64,000 nucleotides of DNA from Streptomyces parvus. Its GTDB lineage: Bacteria > Actinomycetota > Actinomycetes > Streptomycetales > Streptomycetaceae. The position numbers and the translations under genes are program-made. Shown here piece by piece: positions 27,007 to 34,863 of the stretch (positions within the stretch are counted from its first letter, which is position 1; each line of letters starts with the position of its first letter). The stretch lies in contig NZ_CP135079.1 in assembly GCF_032121415.1 (NCBI RefSeq), positions 3,348,001 to 3,412,000 on the forward strand, given 5' to 3'. The notes beneath the pieces were generated by a model, which was not told the DNA's origin, did no database searches, and was given only the letters and a program-made list of their open reading frames with translations.

Positions 27007-28630
27007 ACCCTTCCGTCCACGGCGTCGCCGGGGCCCATGGGAGATCCAGAATCTCCACCTCGGTGCCGGACCGTACCCCGCCCGGCGGCACCACAGCCAG
27101 TCCGTCGGCCGCGGCGATCCCCCGCAGCATCGCAGGGCCGTTGTAACGCAGCGGCGCGACATGGTCCCGGCCGCCCGCCCGGCCCGGGCGATGGACCACG
27201 GGGACGAGGCGGGTGTCGTGCGGATGGCCGTGCACCTCGGCGTGGACCAGGGCCCGGTACGGGTCCTGGGCAGCGCGGCCCGCGATGCCCGCGAGCAGCG
27301 GCTCCGCGAGCGTCAGCAGTCCTGATACGGCCGCGAGCGGATTACCGGGCAGTCCGACGAGATACGGCCCCTCCGGCGACAGCCGGGCCAGCAGCATGGG
27401 GTGGCCGGGGCGGACCGCGACCCCGTCCACGAGCAGTTCGGCCCCGAGGGCATCGAGGACCGGGTGCACATGGTCGACCGGACCGGCGGCGGTGCCCCCG
27501 GTGGTGACGATCAGGTCGGCGTCGGAGGAGGTGAGGGCGGAGCGCAGCGCCCCGGCGTCGTCCCCGAGCCGGCGGGGGCCGGAGACCTCGGCGCCGAGGG
27601 CCCGCAGCCAGGGGCCGAGCATGGGGCCCAGAGCGTCCCGGATCAGCCCGTCGTGGGGCAGACCGGCGTTGAGCAGTTCGTCGCCGAGGACGAGGATGTC
27701 GACGCGTGGGCGGGGCACGACGGGAAGCGCGTCGTACCCGGCGGCCGCGGCGAGGCCGAGCACCGCCGGGGTCACGACCGTCCCGGCCGGAACAAGCTGC
27801 TCGCCCGAGCGGCATTCCTGGCCCCGGGGTCTGATGTCCTGCCCGGTGGCCACGGACCGCCGGGCGTGCAGCAGCCCTCTGGCCTCGTCGACGTGGGCGT
27901 GCTCGCTGCGGATGACCGCCGTGGTGTCCGGCGGTACCCGGGCGCCGGTGGCGATCCGTACGGCGGTGCCGTCGGGCAGCGCGGCGGCCGGGCCGCGTCC
28001 GGCGAGGAGTTCCGCCCCGGTCTCGAACGTCCAGGGGCCGGGTCCGGCCACCGCCCAGCCGTCCATGGCCGAGGTGTCGAAGGACGGCAGATCGGTGAGC
28101 GCGCCGAGCGCCTCTGCCAACACGTGCCCCAGCGCACGGTCGAGCGGCAACCGGATCGTCGCGGGCGGGCCGCCCCGCCCCGCCTGGGCCGCGACCGCCC
28201 GTGCCCGGTCCCAGGACGGGGGCGGGGGCGTGGCTTCTGCGGGGTCGCCCGGGGAGGTCCGATCGGGGAGGGGCGGCTGTTCGCTGCCGGGCGCGGGGGT
28301 GGTGGCCGGAGTAGCGGAGCGGTTGTCGTACGGGTCGCTGTCGCGGCCGTCGTACGGGTCGCTGTCGCGGCCGTCGTACGGGGCGCTGCTCCGGCTGGCG
28401 TCCAGGCCCTCGTCCCGGGGGCCTCGGGAGTGCCGGGGGTCCCGGCTGCGGCTCGGACGCTCGTCCGACCCTCCGGACCCGTCGGACCGGCCCGCCCCGC
28501 CCGACCCGCCGACCAGGGCGAGCGCCTGCTCGACGGCCCGCTCCTCCTCCTCGCGTGCGCGTTCGCTCGCGGACCCGGCGGCACGGAAGTCACTGCCGGG
28601 CTCGCGGCGCGGCCCGTCGGAGCCGGTCAC
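26996..28630 (-). CDS. moeA: Molybdopterin molybdotransferase MoeA with long disordered N-terminus
   Basis: A 544-aa protein. MoeA inserts molybdate into adenylated molybdopterin. The usual four-domain core starts near residue 140 (RAVAAQAG...LPLDRALGHVLAEAL; SFDTSAMDGWAV; the MoCF domain with TTGGTAAGPVDHV; PGNPLAAVSGLLTLAEP; C-terminal domain). Residues 1-135 are an extra Arg/Asp/Ser/Pro-rich region with tandem DPYDGRDS octapeptides, absent from typical MoeA. GTG start at 28630 overlaps the mobA stop (GTGA). It forms an operon with mobA and the K+ channel gene. Confidence 0.92.
   Translation of the reverse strand: MTGSDGPRREPGSDFRAAGSASERAREEEERAVEQALALVGGSGGAGRSDGSGGSDERPSRSRDPRHSRGPRDEGLDASRSSAPYDGRDSDPYDGRDSDPYDNRSATPATTPAPGSEQPPLPDRTSPGDPAEATPPPPSWDRARAVAAQAGRGGPPATIRLPLDRALGHVLAEALGALTDLPSFDTSAMDGWAVAGPGPWTFETGAELLAGRGPAAALPDGTAVRIATGARVPPDTTAVIRSEHAHVDEARGLLHARRSVATGQDIRPRGQECRSGEQLVPAGTVVTPAVLGLAAAAGYDALPVVPRPRVDILVLGDELLNAGLPHDGLIRDALGPMLGPWLRALGAEVSGPRRLGDDAGALRSALTSSDADLIVTTGGTAAGPVDHVHPVLDALGAELLVDGVAVRPGHPMLLARLSPEGPYLVGLPGNPLAAVSGLLTLAEPLLAGIAGRAAQDPYRALVHAEVHGHPHDTRLVPVVHRPGRAGGRDHVAPLRYNGPAMLRGIAAADGLAVVPPGGVRSGTEVEILDLPWAPATPWTEGCFT
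28325..28382 (-). repeat. 24-bp in-frame tandem repeat within moeA
   Basis: Two identical 24-bp units (28325-28348, 28349-28372) plus the first 10 bp of a third encode the repeated octapeptide DPYDGRDS in the disordered N-terminus of MoeA. Exact identity at the DNA level points to recent slippage. Confidence 0.85.
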
Positions 28631-29565
28631 GGTGTCCCGGTCCCCTCGCGGTCGGCGTCGGGCTTCGCCTCGCCCGCCGTCCCGCCCGCCGCTTCGCCGC
28701 CCTGTCCCGCCGACTCGGCCGCCTCCGCTTCCCAGCGCAGAGCGAGGGCGGTGGCCTTGCGCGAGGCTTCCGCGACCGCAGCCGCGGCCTCGTCGGGGCC
28801 CGCACCGGCGCTCGCCCTGGCTGCCGCGTACCCGACCAGGAAGGTCGTGAGCGGGGCGGCGGGCCGGGCGACTCCGTGCGCGGCGTCACGGGCGAGGTCG
28901 AGCAGGACACCGGTGTCGACGTCGAGTTCGATTCCCAGTTCGTTCTTGACCGAGGTGATCCATTCGTCCAGCACGGCCCCATGCTCCCTGATCCGGGCTC
29001 GGGCGGCGGCGATGTCGCTCCAAGTGTCGCAGTCGAACGTGGCGACAGGACCCGCGTCGATCCGGGCGAGCTCCAGCTCGGCCGTCAGGATCCGGAGCGG
29101 CAGCCCGGCGGAGCTCCCGTACTCGGTGGCGATCAGGGCCAGCTCCCGACGGAGCGGCTCGGCGCGGTACGCGGCCACGAGCGGCTGTTCGCGCCCGTCG
29201 GGGTCGGTGCACAGAGCGCCTTCCCGGCCGGGCTGTCCGGCGGCGGAGAGCAGCGCGTCGACCGTGCCCGGGCCGAGGAAAGGCAGGTCGGCGGAGAGAA
29301 CGAGAACGTACTCCGCCGTCGTCAGCTTCAGCCCTGCGCCGAGCGCCGCCAACGGGCCTCCGCCCTGAGGCACTTCCCGGGTCCAGAGGACCGGCCTGAC
29401 GGTCGCGCGACGGTCACCCACCACGACGGTGCGAGCCGCGCCGTCGCAGGCCGCGAGGACCCGGTCGAGCAGCGCCCGGCCGCCCACCCGGACTCCTGGC
29501 TTGTCGGCGCCGCCGAGCCGCTTCGCGGCCCCTCCGGCAAGGACGATCACGTCGTAGGCGGTCAT
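28627..29565 (-). CDS. mobA: MobA-like nucleotidyltransferase fused to DUF6457 domain
   Basis: A 312-aa fusion. Residues 1-190 are a molybdenum cofactor guanylyltransferase fold with LAGGAAKRLGGADKP (9-23) and SADLPFLGP. Residues about 195-250 (LDEWITSVKNELGIELDVDTGVLLDLARDAAHGVARPAAPLTTFLVGYAA) match the small DUF6457 domain, often a separate gene in actinobacteria. The tail is Ala/Gly-rich. MobA attaches GMP to molybdopterin; the role of the second domain is unknown. First gene of the mobA-moeA-channel operon. Confidence 0.88.
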   Translation of the reverse strand: MTAYDVIVLAGGAAKRLGGADKPGVRVGGRALLDRVLAACDGAARTVVVGDRRATVRPVLWTREVPQGGGPLAALGAGLKLTTAEYVLVLSADLPFLGPGTVDALLSAAGQPGREGALCTDPDGREQPLVAAYRAEPLRRELALIATEYGSSAGLPLRILTAELELARIDAGPVATFDCDTWSDIAAARARIREHGAVLDEWITSVKNELGIELDVDTGVLLDLARDAAHGVARPAAPLTTFLVGYAAARASAGAGPDEAAAAVAEASRKATALALRWEAEAAESAGQGGEAAGGTAGEAKPDADREGTGTP

Positions 29566-29650
29566 ACGTCGAGTATGGGCGGGGCCCCGGAGCGACGCCC
29601 CCGCCGGGGTGGCCGGAAGACCGGCCCCCGCGACCGGGGCGCTCCCGCGA

Positions 29651-31069
29651 CTACAGGGTGCGCAGCAGCACCGCCGGCTGCTCCACGCAGTCCGCCACGT
29701 ACCGGAGGAAGCCGCCCGCCGTTCCGCCGTCGCACACCCGGTGGTCGAAGGTGAGGGACAGCTGGACGACCTGACGTACGGCCAGTTCGCCCTGGTGCAC
29801 CCAGGGTTTGGGCATGATCCGGCCCACGCCGAGCATCGCCGCCTCCGGGTGGTTGATGATCGGCGTCGAACCGTCGACCCCGAACACCCCGTAGTTGTTC
29901 AGCGTGAACGTGCCCCCGGTCAGCTGCGCCGGGCTGAGCTTCCCGGTGCGCGCCAGCTCGGTCAGCCGGGCGATCTCGGCCCCGATCGACTCGGCGTTAC
30001 GGGTATGCGTGTCCCGGACGACCGGAACGACGAGGCCCCGCTCGGTCTGGGCCGCGAACCCGAGGTGCACGCCGGACAGCCGGACGATCTCCCGGGCCTC
30101 CGTGTCCACGGTGGAGTTGAGCTCCGGGAACCGGGCCAGCGCCGCCGTGCAGATCCTCGCCAGCAGGGCCAGGACCGACACCTTCGGCCCGGCGGACGGG
30201 CCCGTGGCGGCGTTCATCGCGGCCCTGACCGCCATCAGCTCGGTGGCGTCGGCGTCGACCCAGCAGGTGGCGTCGGGAATCTCGGTCCGGCTGCGCGACA
30301 GCTTGTCGGCGACCGCTCCGCGCACCCCGCGCAGCGGGATCCGCTCGGCGTCCCGAACAGCGGCTACGCCGCTCGGAGCCGCGGCCACGGCTGCCGCCGG
30401 GGCCTGCACCGGAGCCTGGGCCGCACGTGCCGTCGCCGCCGCGGTCTCCTCCGCCGTCCGGATCGCCCGGTCGACGTCGGCGCGCAGGATCAGCCCCTCG
30501 GGACCCGAACCCGCCAGCCGTCGCAGATCGATGTCGTGCTGCCGGGCCAACCGCCGTACCAGCGGAGAGACCACCGGCACGGGCCCCTCGGACACCGAGG
30601 TTTCGGCCACGAGGACGTTGACCGCTGGTGCCTCGACCACCGGGGCATCGGCCACCGGCGCACGGGAGACCGGGGCCCCGGCCGCCGCCCGGTCGAGCCG
30701 GTCCGGGCGGATGCGCCGACGGCGTGCGGCCGGTGCGCCGGTCCCGTACCCCACGAGGACGTTCCCCGAGCCGCCCGAGGACTCCGAGTCGGGCCCGGAG
30801 GAGGAGGAGACCGGTCCCTCGGGTGCTCCGACGGCGACCGTCAGCAGCGGTGCGCCGACGGGAAGTTCCGTACCCTCCTCGCCGAACCGTGCGGTCACCA
30901 CGCCCCCGTAGGGGCAGGGCACCTCCACCATGGCCTTGGCCGTCTCGACCTCGACGACGGGCTGGTCGATGGCGACGACATCGCCGACCTCCACCAGCCA
31001 GCGGACGATCTCGGCCTCGGTCAGTCCCTCGCCGAGGTCCGGCAGCTTGAATTCGAGCACCTGCGCCAT
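29651..31069 (-). CDS. bkdC2: Branched-chain 2-oxoacid dehydrogenase E2 (operon 2)
   Basis: A 472-aa dihydrolipoyl acyltransferase. Lipoyl domain 1-80 with K45 in VETAKAMVE; binding domain about 165-205 (VRRLARQHDIDLRRLAGSGPEGLILRADVD); catalytic domain with DHRVCDG near 445. The linker is unusually rich in APV and PVAD-type repeats. The ATG at 31069 shares one base with the stop of bkdB2 (TGATG), indicating coupling. Paralogous to the 8852 gene, with a shorter first linker. Confidence 0.93.
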   Translation of the reverse strand: MAQVLEFKLPDLGEGLTEAEIVRWLVEVGDVVAIDQPVVEVETAKAMVEVPCPYGGVVTARFGEEGTELPVGAPLLTVAVGAPEGPVSSSSGPDSESSGGSGNVLVGYGTGAPAARRRRIRPDRLDRAAAGAPVSRAPVADAPVVEAPAVNVLVAETSVSEGPVPVVSPLVRRLARQHDIDLRRLAGSGPEGLILRADVDRAIRTAEETAAATARAAQAPVQAPAAAVAAAPSGVAAVRDAERIPLRGVRGAVADKLSRSRTEIPDATCWVDADATELMAVRAAMNAATGPSAGPKVSVLALLARICTAALARFPELNSTVDTEAREIVRLSGVHLGFAAQTERGLVVPVVRDTHTRNAESIGAEIARLTELARTGKLSPAQLTGGTFTLNNYGVFGVDGSTPIINHPEAAMLGVGRIMPKPWVHQGELAVRQVVQLSLTFDHRVCDGGTAGGFLRYVADCVEQPAVLLRTL

Positions 31070-32100
31070 CAGCTGTCCGCCTCCCACTGCAACCGGGCCA
31101 CCGCGTCGAGCACCCGGTCCACTCCCGGCAGATGGTGCCGCTCCAGCATGGGCGGCGGGTAGGGGATGTCGAACCCGGCCACCCGCAGCACCGGCGCCTC
31201 CAGATGGTGGAAGCACCGCTCGGTGATCCGGGCCGCGATCTCGCCGCCGGGCCCGCCGAATCCGGGGGACTCGTGCACGACGACCGCCCGCCCGGTGCGG
31301 CGCACCGACGCGGCCACCGTCTCGTCGTCGAACGGCACCAGCGAGCGCAGGTCCACCACTTCGAGGTCCCAGCCCTCGGCGAGGGCCGCTTCGGCGGCCT
31401 CCATGCAGACCGGCAGGGAGGGCCCGTACGTGATCAGGGTGGCGCTGCGCCCGGGCCGGCGCACCACGGCCCTGCCGATCGGCTCGACCGCGGCGGGGGC
31501 CTCGGGCGACCAGTCGGCCTTGGACCAGTAGAGCCGCTTCGGCTCCAGGAAGACCACCGGGTCGTCGGAGGCGATCGACTCCCGCAGCAGCCCGTACGCG
31601 TCGTCGACCGTGGCCGGCGTCACGACGTGGAGGCCGGGGGTGGCCATGTAGTAGGCCTCGGAGGAGTCGCTGTGGTGCTCGACCCCGCCGATCCCACCGC
31701 CGTACGGCACGCGCACGGTGATCGGCAGCGGCATGGCTCCGCCGGTGCGGTTGCGCATCTTGGCGACATGGCTCATGAGCTGCTCGAACGCCGGGTAGGC
31801 GAACGCGTCGAACTGCATCTCCACCACGGGCCGCAGCCCGTACATCGCCATGCCGACGGCCGCGCCGAGAATGCCGGCCTCGGCCAGCGGGGTGTCGGTG
31901 CAGCGGTCGTCGCCGAACTCCTCCGCCAGCCCGTCGGTGATCCGGAAGACCCCGCCGAGCGTGCCGACGTCCTCACCGAGCACATGGACGGTGGGGTCCT
32001 CGGCCATCGAGTCACGGAGCGCGCGGCCGAGAGCCTGCGCCATCGTGGCCGGTTTCGCCTTCACGGGGCGGCCGTCGGCCGTCACTGCCGCGGTGGTCAT
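31069..32100 (-). CDS. bkdB2: Branched-chain 2-oxoacid dehydrogenase E1 beta (operon 2)
   Basis: A 343-aa E1 beta subunit with [21 protein letters not shown] and DTPLAEAGILGAAVGMAMYG. It has about 17 more N-terminal residues than the operon 1 copy (TTAAVTADGRPVKAKPATM). ATG at 32100 overlaps the bkdA2 stop by 4 bp (ATGA). With bkdA2 it should form the alpha2-beta2 decarboxylase. Confidence 0.93.
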   Translation of the reverse strand: MTTAAVTADGRPVKAKPATMAQALGRALRDSMAEDPTVHVLGEDVGTLGGVFRITDGLAEEFGDDRCTDTPLAEAGILGAAVGMAMYGLRPVVEMQFDAFAYPAFEQLMSHVAKMRNRTGGAMPLPITVRVPYGGGIGGVEHHSDSSEAYYMATPGLHVVTPATVDDAYGLLRESIASDDPVVFLEPKRLYWSKADWSPEAPAAVEPIGRAVVRRPGRSATLITYGPSLPVCMEAAEAALAEGWDLEVVDLRSLVPFDDETVAASVRRTGRAVVVHESPGFGGPGGEIAARITERCFHHLEAPVLRVAGFDIPYPPPMLERHHLPGVDRVLDAVARLQWEADS

Positions 32101-33257
32101 CGTCCTGCCTCCGGGCCGTGCTCGTCGTGGTCCTGCTCGGCGTCCAGCTCGGCGCGCAGAGCGGTTGCCTGCTCCCGGAGCTGACTCGTCTGCTCGGCGT
32201 ACACATGGGTGAAGAGGTCCATCGGGGCCAGCTCCGGATCCGCGTTCATCCGGTCGCGCAGGGCGGCGGCCATGCGTTCGGCGGCCTCCTTCGCCTGCTC
32301 GATGCCCGTGTCGTCCAGCAGCCCGCGCTCCGTCAGCTCACGCTCCAGCAGCCGCACCGGGTCGTGCGCCTTCCACGCCTCGACCTCGCTGTCGACCCGG
32401 TAGCGGGTGGCGTCGTCGGCGTTGGTGTGGGCCTCCATGCGATAGGTGACCGCCTCGACCAGCGTCGGACCCTCGCCGCGCCGGGCCCGCGCCACGGCCT
32501 CGCTCAGCACCTGGTGCACCGCCGCCGCGTCGTTGCCGTCGACCAGGCGGCCCGGCATCCCGTACCCGACGGCCTTGTGGGCGAGGGAGGGGGCAGCGGT
32601 CTGCTTGGCCAACGGCACGGAGATCGCGAAACCGTTGTTCTGGACGAAGAAGACGACCGGGGCCTTCCAGACCGCCGCGAAATTCAGCGCCTCGTGGAAG
32701 TCGCCCTCGCTGGTGCCGCCGTCGCCCACCATGGCCAGCGCCACCACGTCGTCCCCCTTGAGCCGGGCGGCGTGCGCCAGCCCCACGGCATGCGGGAGCT
32801 GGGTGGCGAGCGGGGTGCACAGCGGGGCGATGCGGTGCTCGCGCGGGTCGTAACCGGTGTGCCGGTCGCCGCGCAGCAGGGTCAGCGCCTCGACCGGGTC
32901 CAGGCCGCGCGCGACGGCCGCGAGCGTGTCGCGGTAGCTGGGGAAGAGCCAGTCGCGCTCCTCCAGCACCAGGGCGGCGGCGATCTCGCACGCCTCCTGG
33001 CCGGTGCTCGACGGGTAGACCGCCAGTCGGCCCTGCTTCGTCAGCGCGGTGGCCTGGGCGTTGTAGCGACGCCCGCGCACCAGCTCCGCGTGGAGCCGGA
33101 GCAGCAGCTCGGGGTCGACGTCGGCGACCGCGTCCGTACCGAGCACCCGGTAGGGCTCCGGGTCCGGGAGCAGCGGGGCGGGGTCGGTGATCGGCTTCCA
33201 GGCCGGGGGCGGCGTGGGCCGGTAGGCGGCCGCGCCGGGCAGCTCTTGGACCGTCAT
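32097..33257 (-). CDS. bkdA2: Branched-chain 2-oxoacid dehydrogenase E1 alpha (operon 2)
   Basis: A 386-aa E1 alpha. The ThDP motif is GDGGTSEGDFHEALNFAAVWKAPVVFFVQNNG and the loop TNADDATRYR replaces the TSDDPTKYR of copy 1. The ATG at 33257 was chosen as it lies 8 nt after AGGAGG; a GTG three codons upstream overlaps that site. First gene of operon 2, divergent from the Lrp-type regulator. Confidence 0.93.
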   Translation of the reverse strand: MTVQELPGAAAYRPTPPPAWKPITDPAPLLPDPEPYRVLGTDAVADVDPELLLRLHAELVRGRRYNAQATALTKQGRLAVYPSSTGQEACEIAAALVLEERDWLFPSYRDTLAAVARGLDPVEALTLLRGDRHTGYDPREHRIAPLCTPLATQLPHAVGLAHAARLKGDDVVALAMVGDGGTSEGDFHEALNFAAVWKAPVVFFVQNNGFAISVPLAKQTAAPSLAHKAVGYGMPGRLVDGNDAAAVHQVLSEAVARARRGEGPTLVEAVTYRMEAHTNADDATRYRVDSEVEAWKAHDPVRLLERELTERGLLDDTGIEQAKEAAERMAAALRDRMNADPELAPMDLFTHVYAEQTSQLREQATALRAELDAEQDHDEHGPEAGR

Positions 33258-33291
33258 GGGAAGCACCTCCTGGCATCGAGGGAGATCGAGG

Positions 33292-33316
33292 GGTGTCGAT
33301 CGGCGGTGTCGATCGG
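33292..33316. repeat. Direct repeat in bkd operon 2 promoter
   Basis: GGTGTCGATCGG occurs at 33292-33303 and 33305-33316, 13 bp apart, each with a TCGATCG-type core dyad. More TCGAGG/TCGATC motifs lie around it. Just upstream of bkdA2, it is a candidate operator for the adjacent Lrp/AsnC regulator. Confidence 0.55.
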
Positions 33317-33363
33317 GAGCGAGACATCGAGGGCCGGGCGAGGCACGGGTGTGGTGTGCCTCA

Positions 33364-33380
33364 CCTACCGATTGTTCGGT
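33364..33380. promoter_or_regulatory. Third copy (variant) of the paa TetR-type operator
   Basis: CCTACCGATTGTTCGGT matches 15 of 17 positions of the dyad found before paaN and paaA (34793, 39545). It lies in the bkdA2-bkdR intergenic region and suggests that the TetR regulator also acts on branched-chain oxoacid catabolism. Confidence 0.55.
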
Positions 33381-33414
33381 CGCGAGCGCATTTTGGCTAC
33401 AGGCGCCTTCAGCC

Positions 33415-33436
33415 TGTGGACAAACGGTTCTCCACA
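33415..33436. promoter_or_regulatory. Pair of inverted DnaA boxes before bkdR
   Basis: TGTGGACAA (33415-33423), the reverse of the preferred Streptomyces box TTGTCCACA, faces TTCTCCACA (33428-33436) with a 4-bp gap. They lie 45-70 bp before the bkdR start, well outside oriC. Confidence 0.6.
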
Positions 33437-33481
33437 GCCTGGGATGGGTACAGGTCGTCCACGACAGGGAGGCGCGGGCCG

Positions 33482-34066
33482 ATGGCAGCTGAACAAATGG
33501 CCGACAGGGACGGGGAGCAGGACCGGACCCCGCCCACCGCGACCCCGTCGGCCCCCGTCCCCGCGAGCCCTGCGCCGGAGCCGGCCCCGGTTCCGCCCCC
33601 GCGGCCGCTGGACGCCGTCGACCGTGACATCCTGCGGATCCTCCAGACGGACGGCCGCGCCTCGATACGGTCCGTGGCCGAGCGGGTCCATGTCTCGCGG
33701 GCCAACGCCTATGCCCGGATCAACCGGCTCGTCGAGGACGGCGTGATCCGCGGCTTCGGCGCCCGGGTCGACCACGAGCGGGCCGGGCAGGGGGCGTCCG
33801 CCTACATCACGCTCAAGATCGTGCAGAACTCCTGGCGCACCGTGCGCGAGCAGCTCCAGGCGCTGCCCGGGGCCACGCACATCGCTCTGGTCAGCGGCGA
33901 CTTCGACGTCTTGCTGCTGGTGCACACGCCGGACAACCGGGCGCTGCGCGAGTTGGTCCTCACCCGGATCCAGTCCATCCCCGAGGTGCTCTCGACGCGG
34001 ACGCTGCTGGTGTTCGAGGAGACGGACCTCGGACCGCGCCCGGACCGGCCGGGCGAACTCGCCTGA
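33482..34066 (+). CDS. bkdR: Lrp/AsnC-family regulator of the bkd operon
   Basis: A 194-aa regulator. A Pro/Ala-rich N-terminal extension (1-45) precedes the HTH (LDAVDRDILRILQTDGRASIRSVAERVHVSRANAYARINRLVEDGVI) and the AsnC/RAM effector domain (about 105-180). Divergent genes of this type next to bkdABC are called bkdR in other Streptomyces, and they answer to branched-chain amino acids. ATG at 33482; a second ATG five codons on is possible. The promoter region carries DnaA boxes and a TetR-type dyad. Confidence 0.88.
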   Translation: MAAEQMADRDGEQDRTPPTATPSAPVPASPAPEPAPVPPPRPLDAVDRDILRILQTDGRASIRSVAERVHVSRANAYARINRLVEDGVIRGFGARVDHERAGQGASAYITLKIVQNSWRTVREQLQALPGATHIALVSGDFDVLLLVHTPDNRALRELVLTRIQSIPEVLSTRTLLVFEETDLGPRPDRPGELA

Positions 34067-34140
34067 CCGTGCCGAGCGCGGTCACCTGGCCGCGCTCGGC
34101 ACGGGAGCCCTACGACACGGGAGCCCGATGACCTGCGGGC

Positions 34141-34740
34141 TCAGCGGGCGCGGCTCGCCCGCATTCCCTCGAAGGCCAGCTGGACGACCGTGTCCGCGAG
34201 CTGCTCCTCCCCGGGGAAGCCGCCCGGCTGCGGCCGGTACCACTCGACCAGCGAGTTCACCATGCCGAACAGCAGCCGGGTCACCAGCCGTATGTCCACG
34301 TCCGCCCGGAGGTCGCCCTCGGCCACCGCGGCCTGGAGCAGCTCCGCCACCCGCTGGTCGAACTCGCGACGCCGCTCCAGCGCCCAGCGCTCCGTCTTGG
34401 TGTTTCCGCGCACCCGCAGCAGCAGGGTGACGTAGGGGACCTCCGCCATCAGCACGTCGACGGTCCGGCGCGTGACGTACTCGACCCGCTCGACCGCGCG
34501 CCCGCGCTGCGCCCCCGGCTCGTCGAGGATGGCGAAGAGCCCGTCGAGCGCCCGGCTCACGGCCCGGCGCAGCAGCTCCTCCTTGCCCGCCACATGGTGG
34601 TAGATGGAGGATTTCGAGATACCCGCCGCCCGGGAGAGATGCTCCATGGACGTGCCGTCGTAGCCGCGCTCGTTGAAGACACGGACGGCGACGGTGAGCA
34701 GGGTCTCCGGTGTGTACGTGTCCCGCTTGGCCGTGGTCAT
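34141..34740 (-). CDS. paaR: TetR-family regulator of phenylacetate genes (PaaR-like)
   Basis: A 199-aa repressor. TetR HTH at 8-55 (TPETLLTVAVRVFNERGYDGTSMEHLSRAAGISKSSIYHHVAGKEELL); the C-terminal domain resembles that of actinobacterial PaaR-type regulators that respond to phenylacetyl-CoA. It is divergent from paaN, and an 18-bp dyad lies between them. The ATG at 34740 begins the domain. The symbol is given by context: identity of the effector is inferred. Confidence 0.85.
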   Translation of the reverse strand: MTTAKRDTYTPETLLTVAVRVFNERGYDGTSMEHLSRAAGISKSSIYHHVAGKEELLRRAVSRALDGLFAILDEPGAQRGRAVERVEYVTRRTVDVLMAEVPYVTLLLRVRGNTKTERWALERRREFDQRVAELLQAAVAEGDLRADVDIRLVTRLLFGMVNSLVEWYRPQPGGFPGEEQLADTVVQLAFEGMRASRAR

Positions 34741-34762
34741 GTCCGCGATCCTCCCCCATGAG

Positions 34763-34771
34763 TTGTCCACA
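34763..34771 (+). promoter_or_regulatory. DnaA box between paaR and paaN
   Basis: A perfect TTGTCCACA, the preferred Streptomyces DnaA box, 23 bp before the paaR start and 22 bp from the 18-bp TetR-type dyad. Confidence 0.55.
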
Positions 34772-34792
34772 GGTTCCCTGGGGCCCCTTGTC

Positions 34793-34810
34793 CCGACCGA
34801 TCGTTCGGTT
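34793..34810. promoter_or_regulatory. TetR-type operator, paaR-paaN intergenic
   Basis: CCGACCGATCGTTCGGTT, containing the imperfect dyad ACCGA-TCG-TTCGGT. The identical 18 bp, in reverse orientation, lies before paaA at 39545-39562. Likely bound by the adjacent TetR protein. Confidence 0.75.
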
Positions 34811-34863
34811 ACTCTAACTCCGTCCGCACGTCCCCGCCCGGCTCGATGAGGAGTTGGTCCGCC

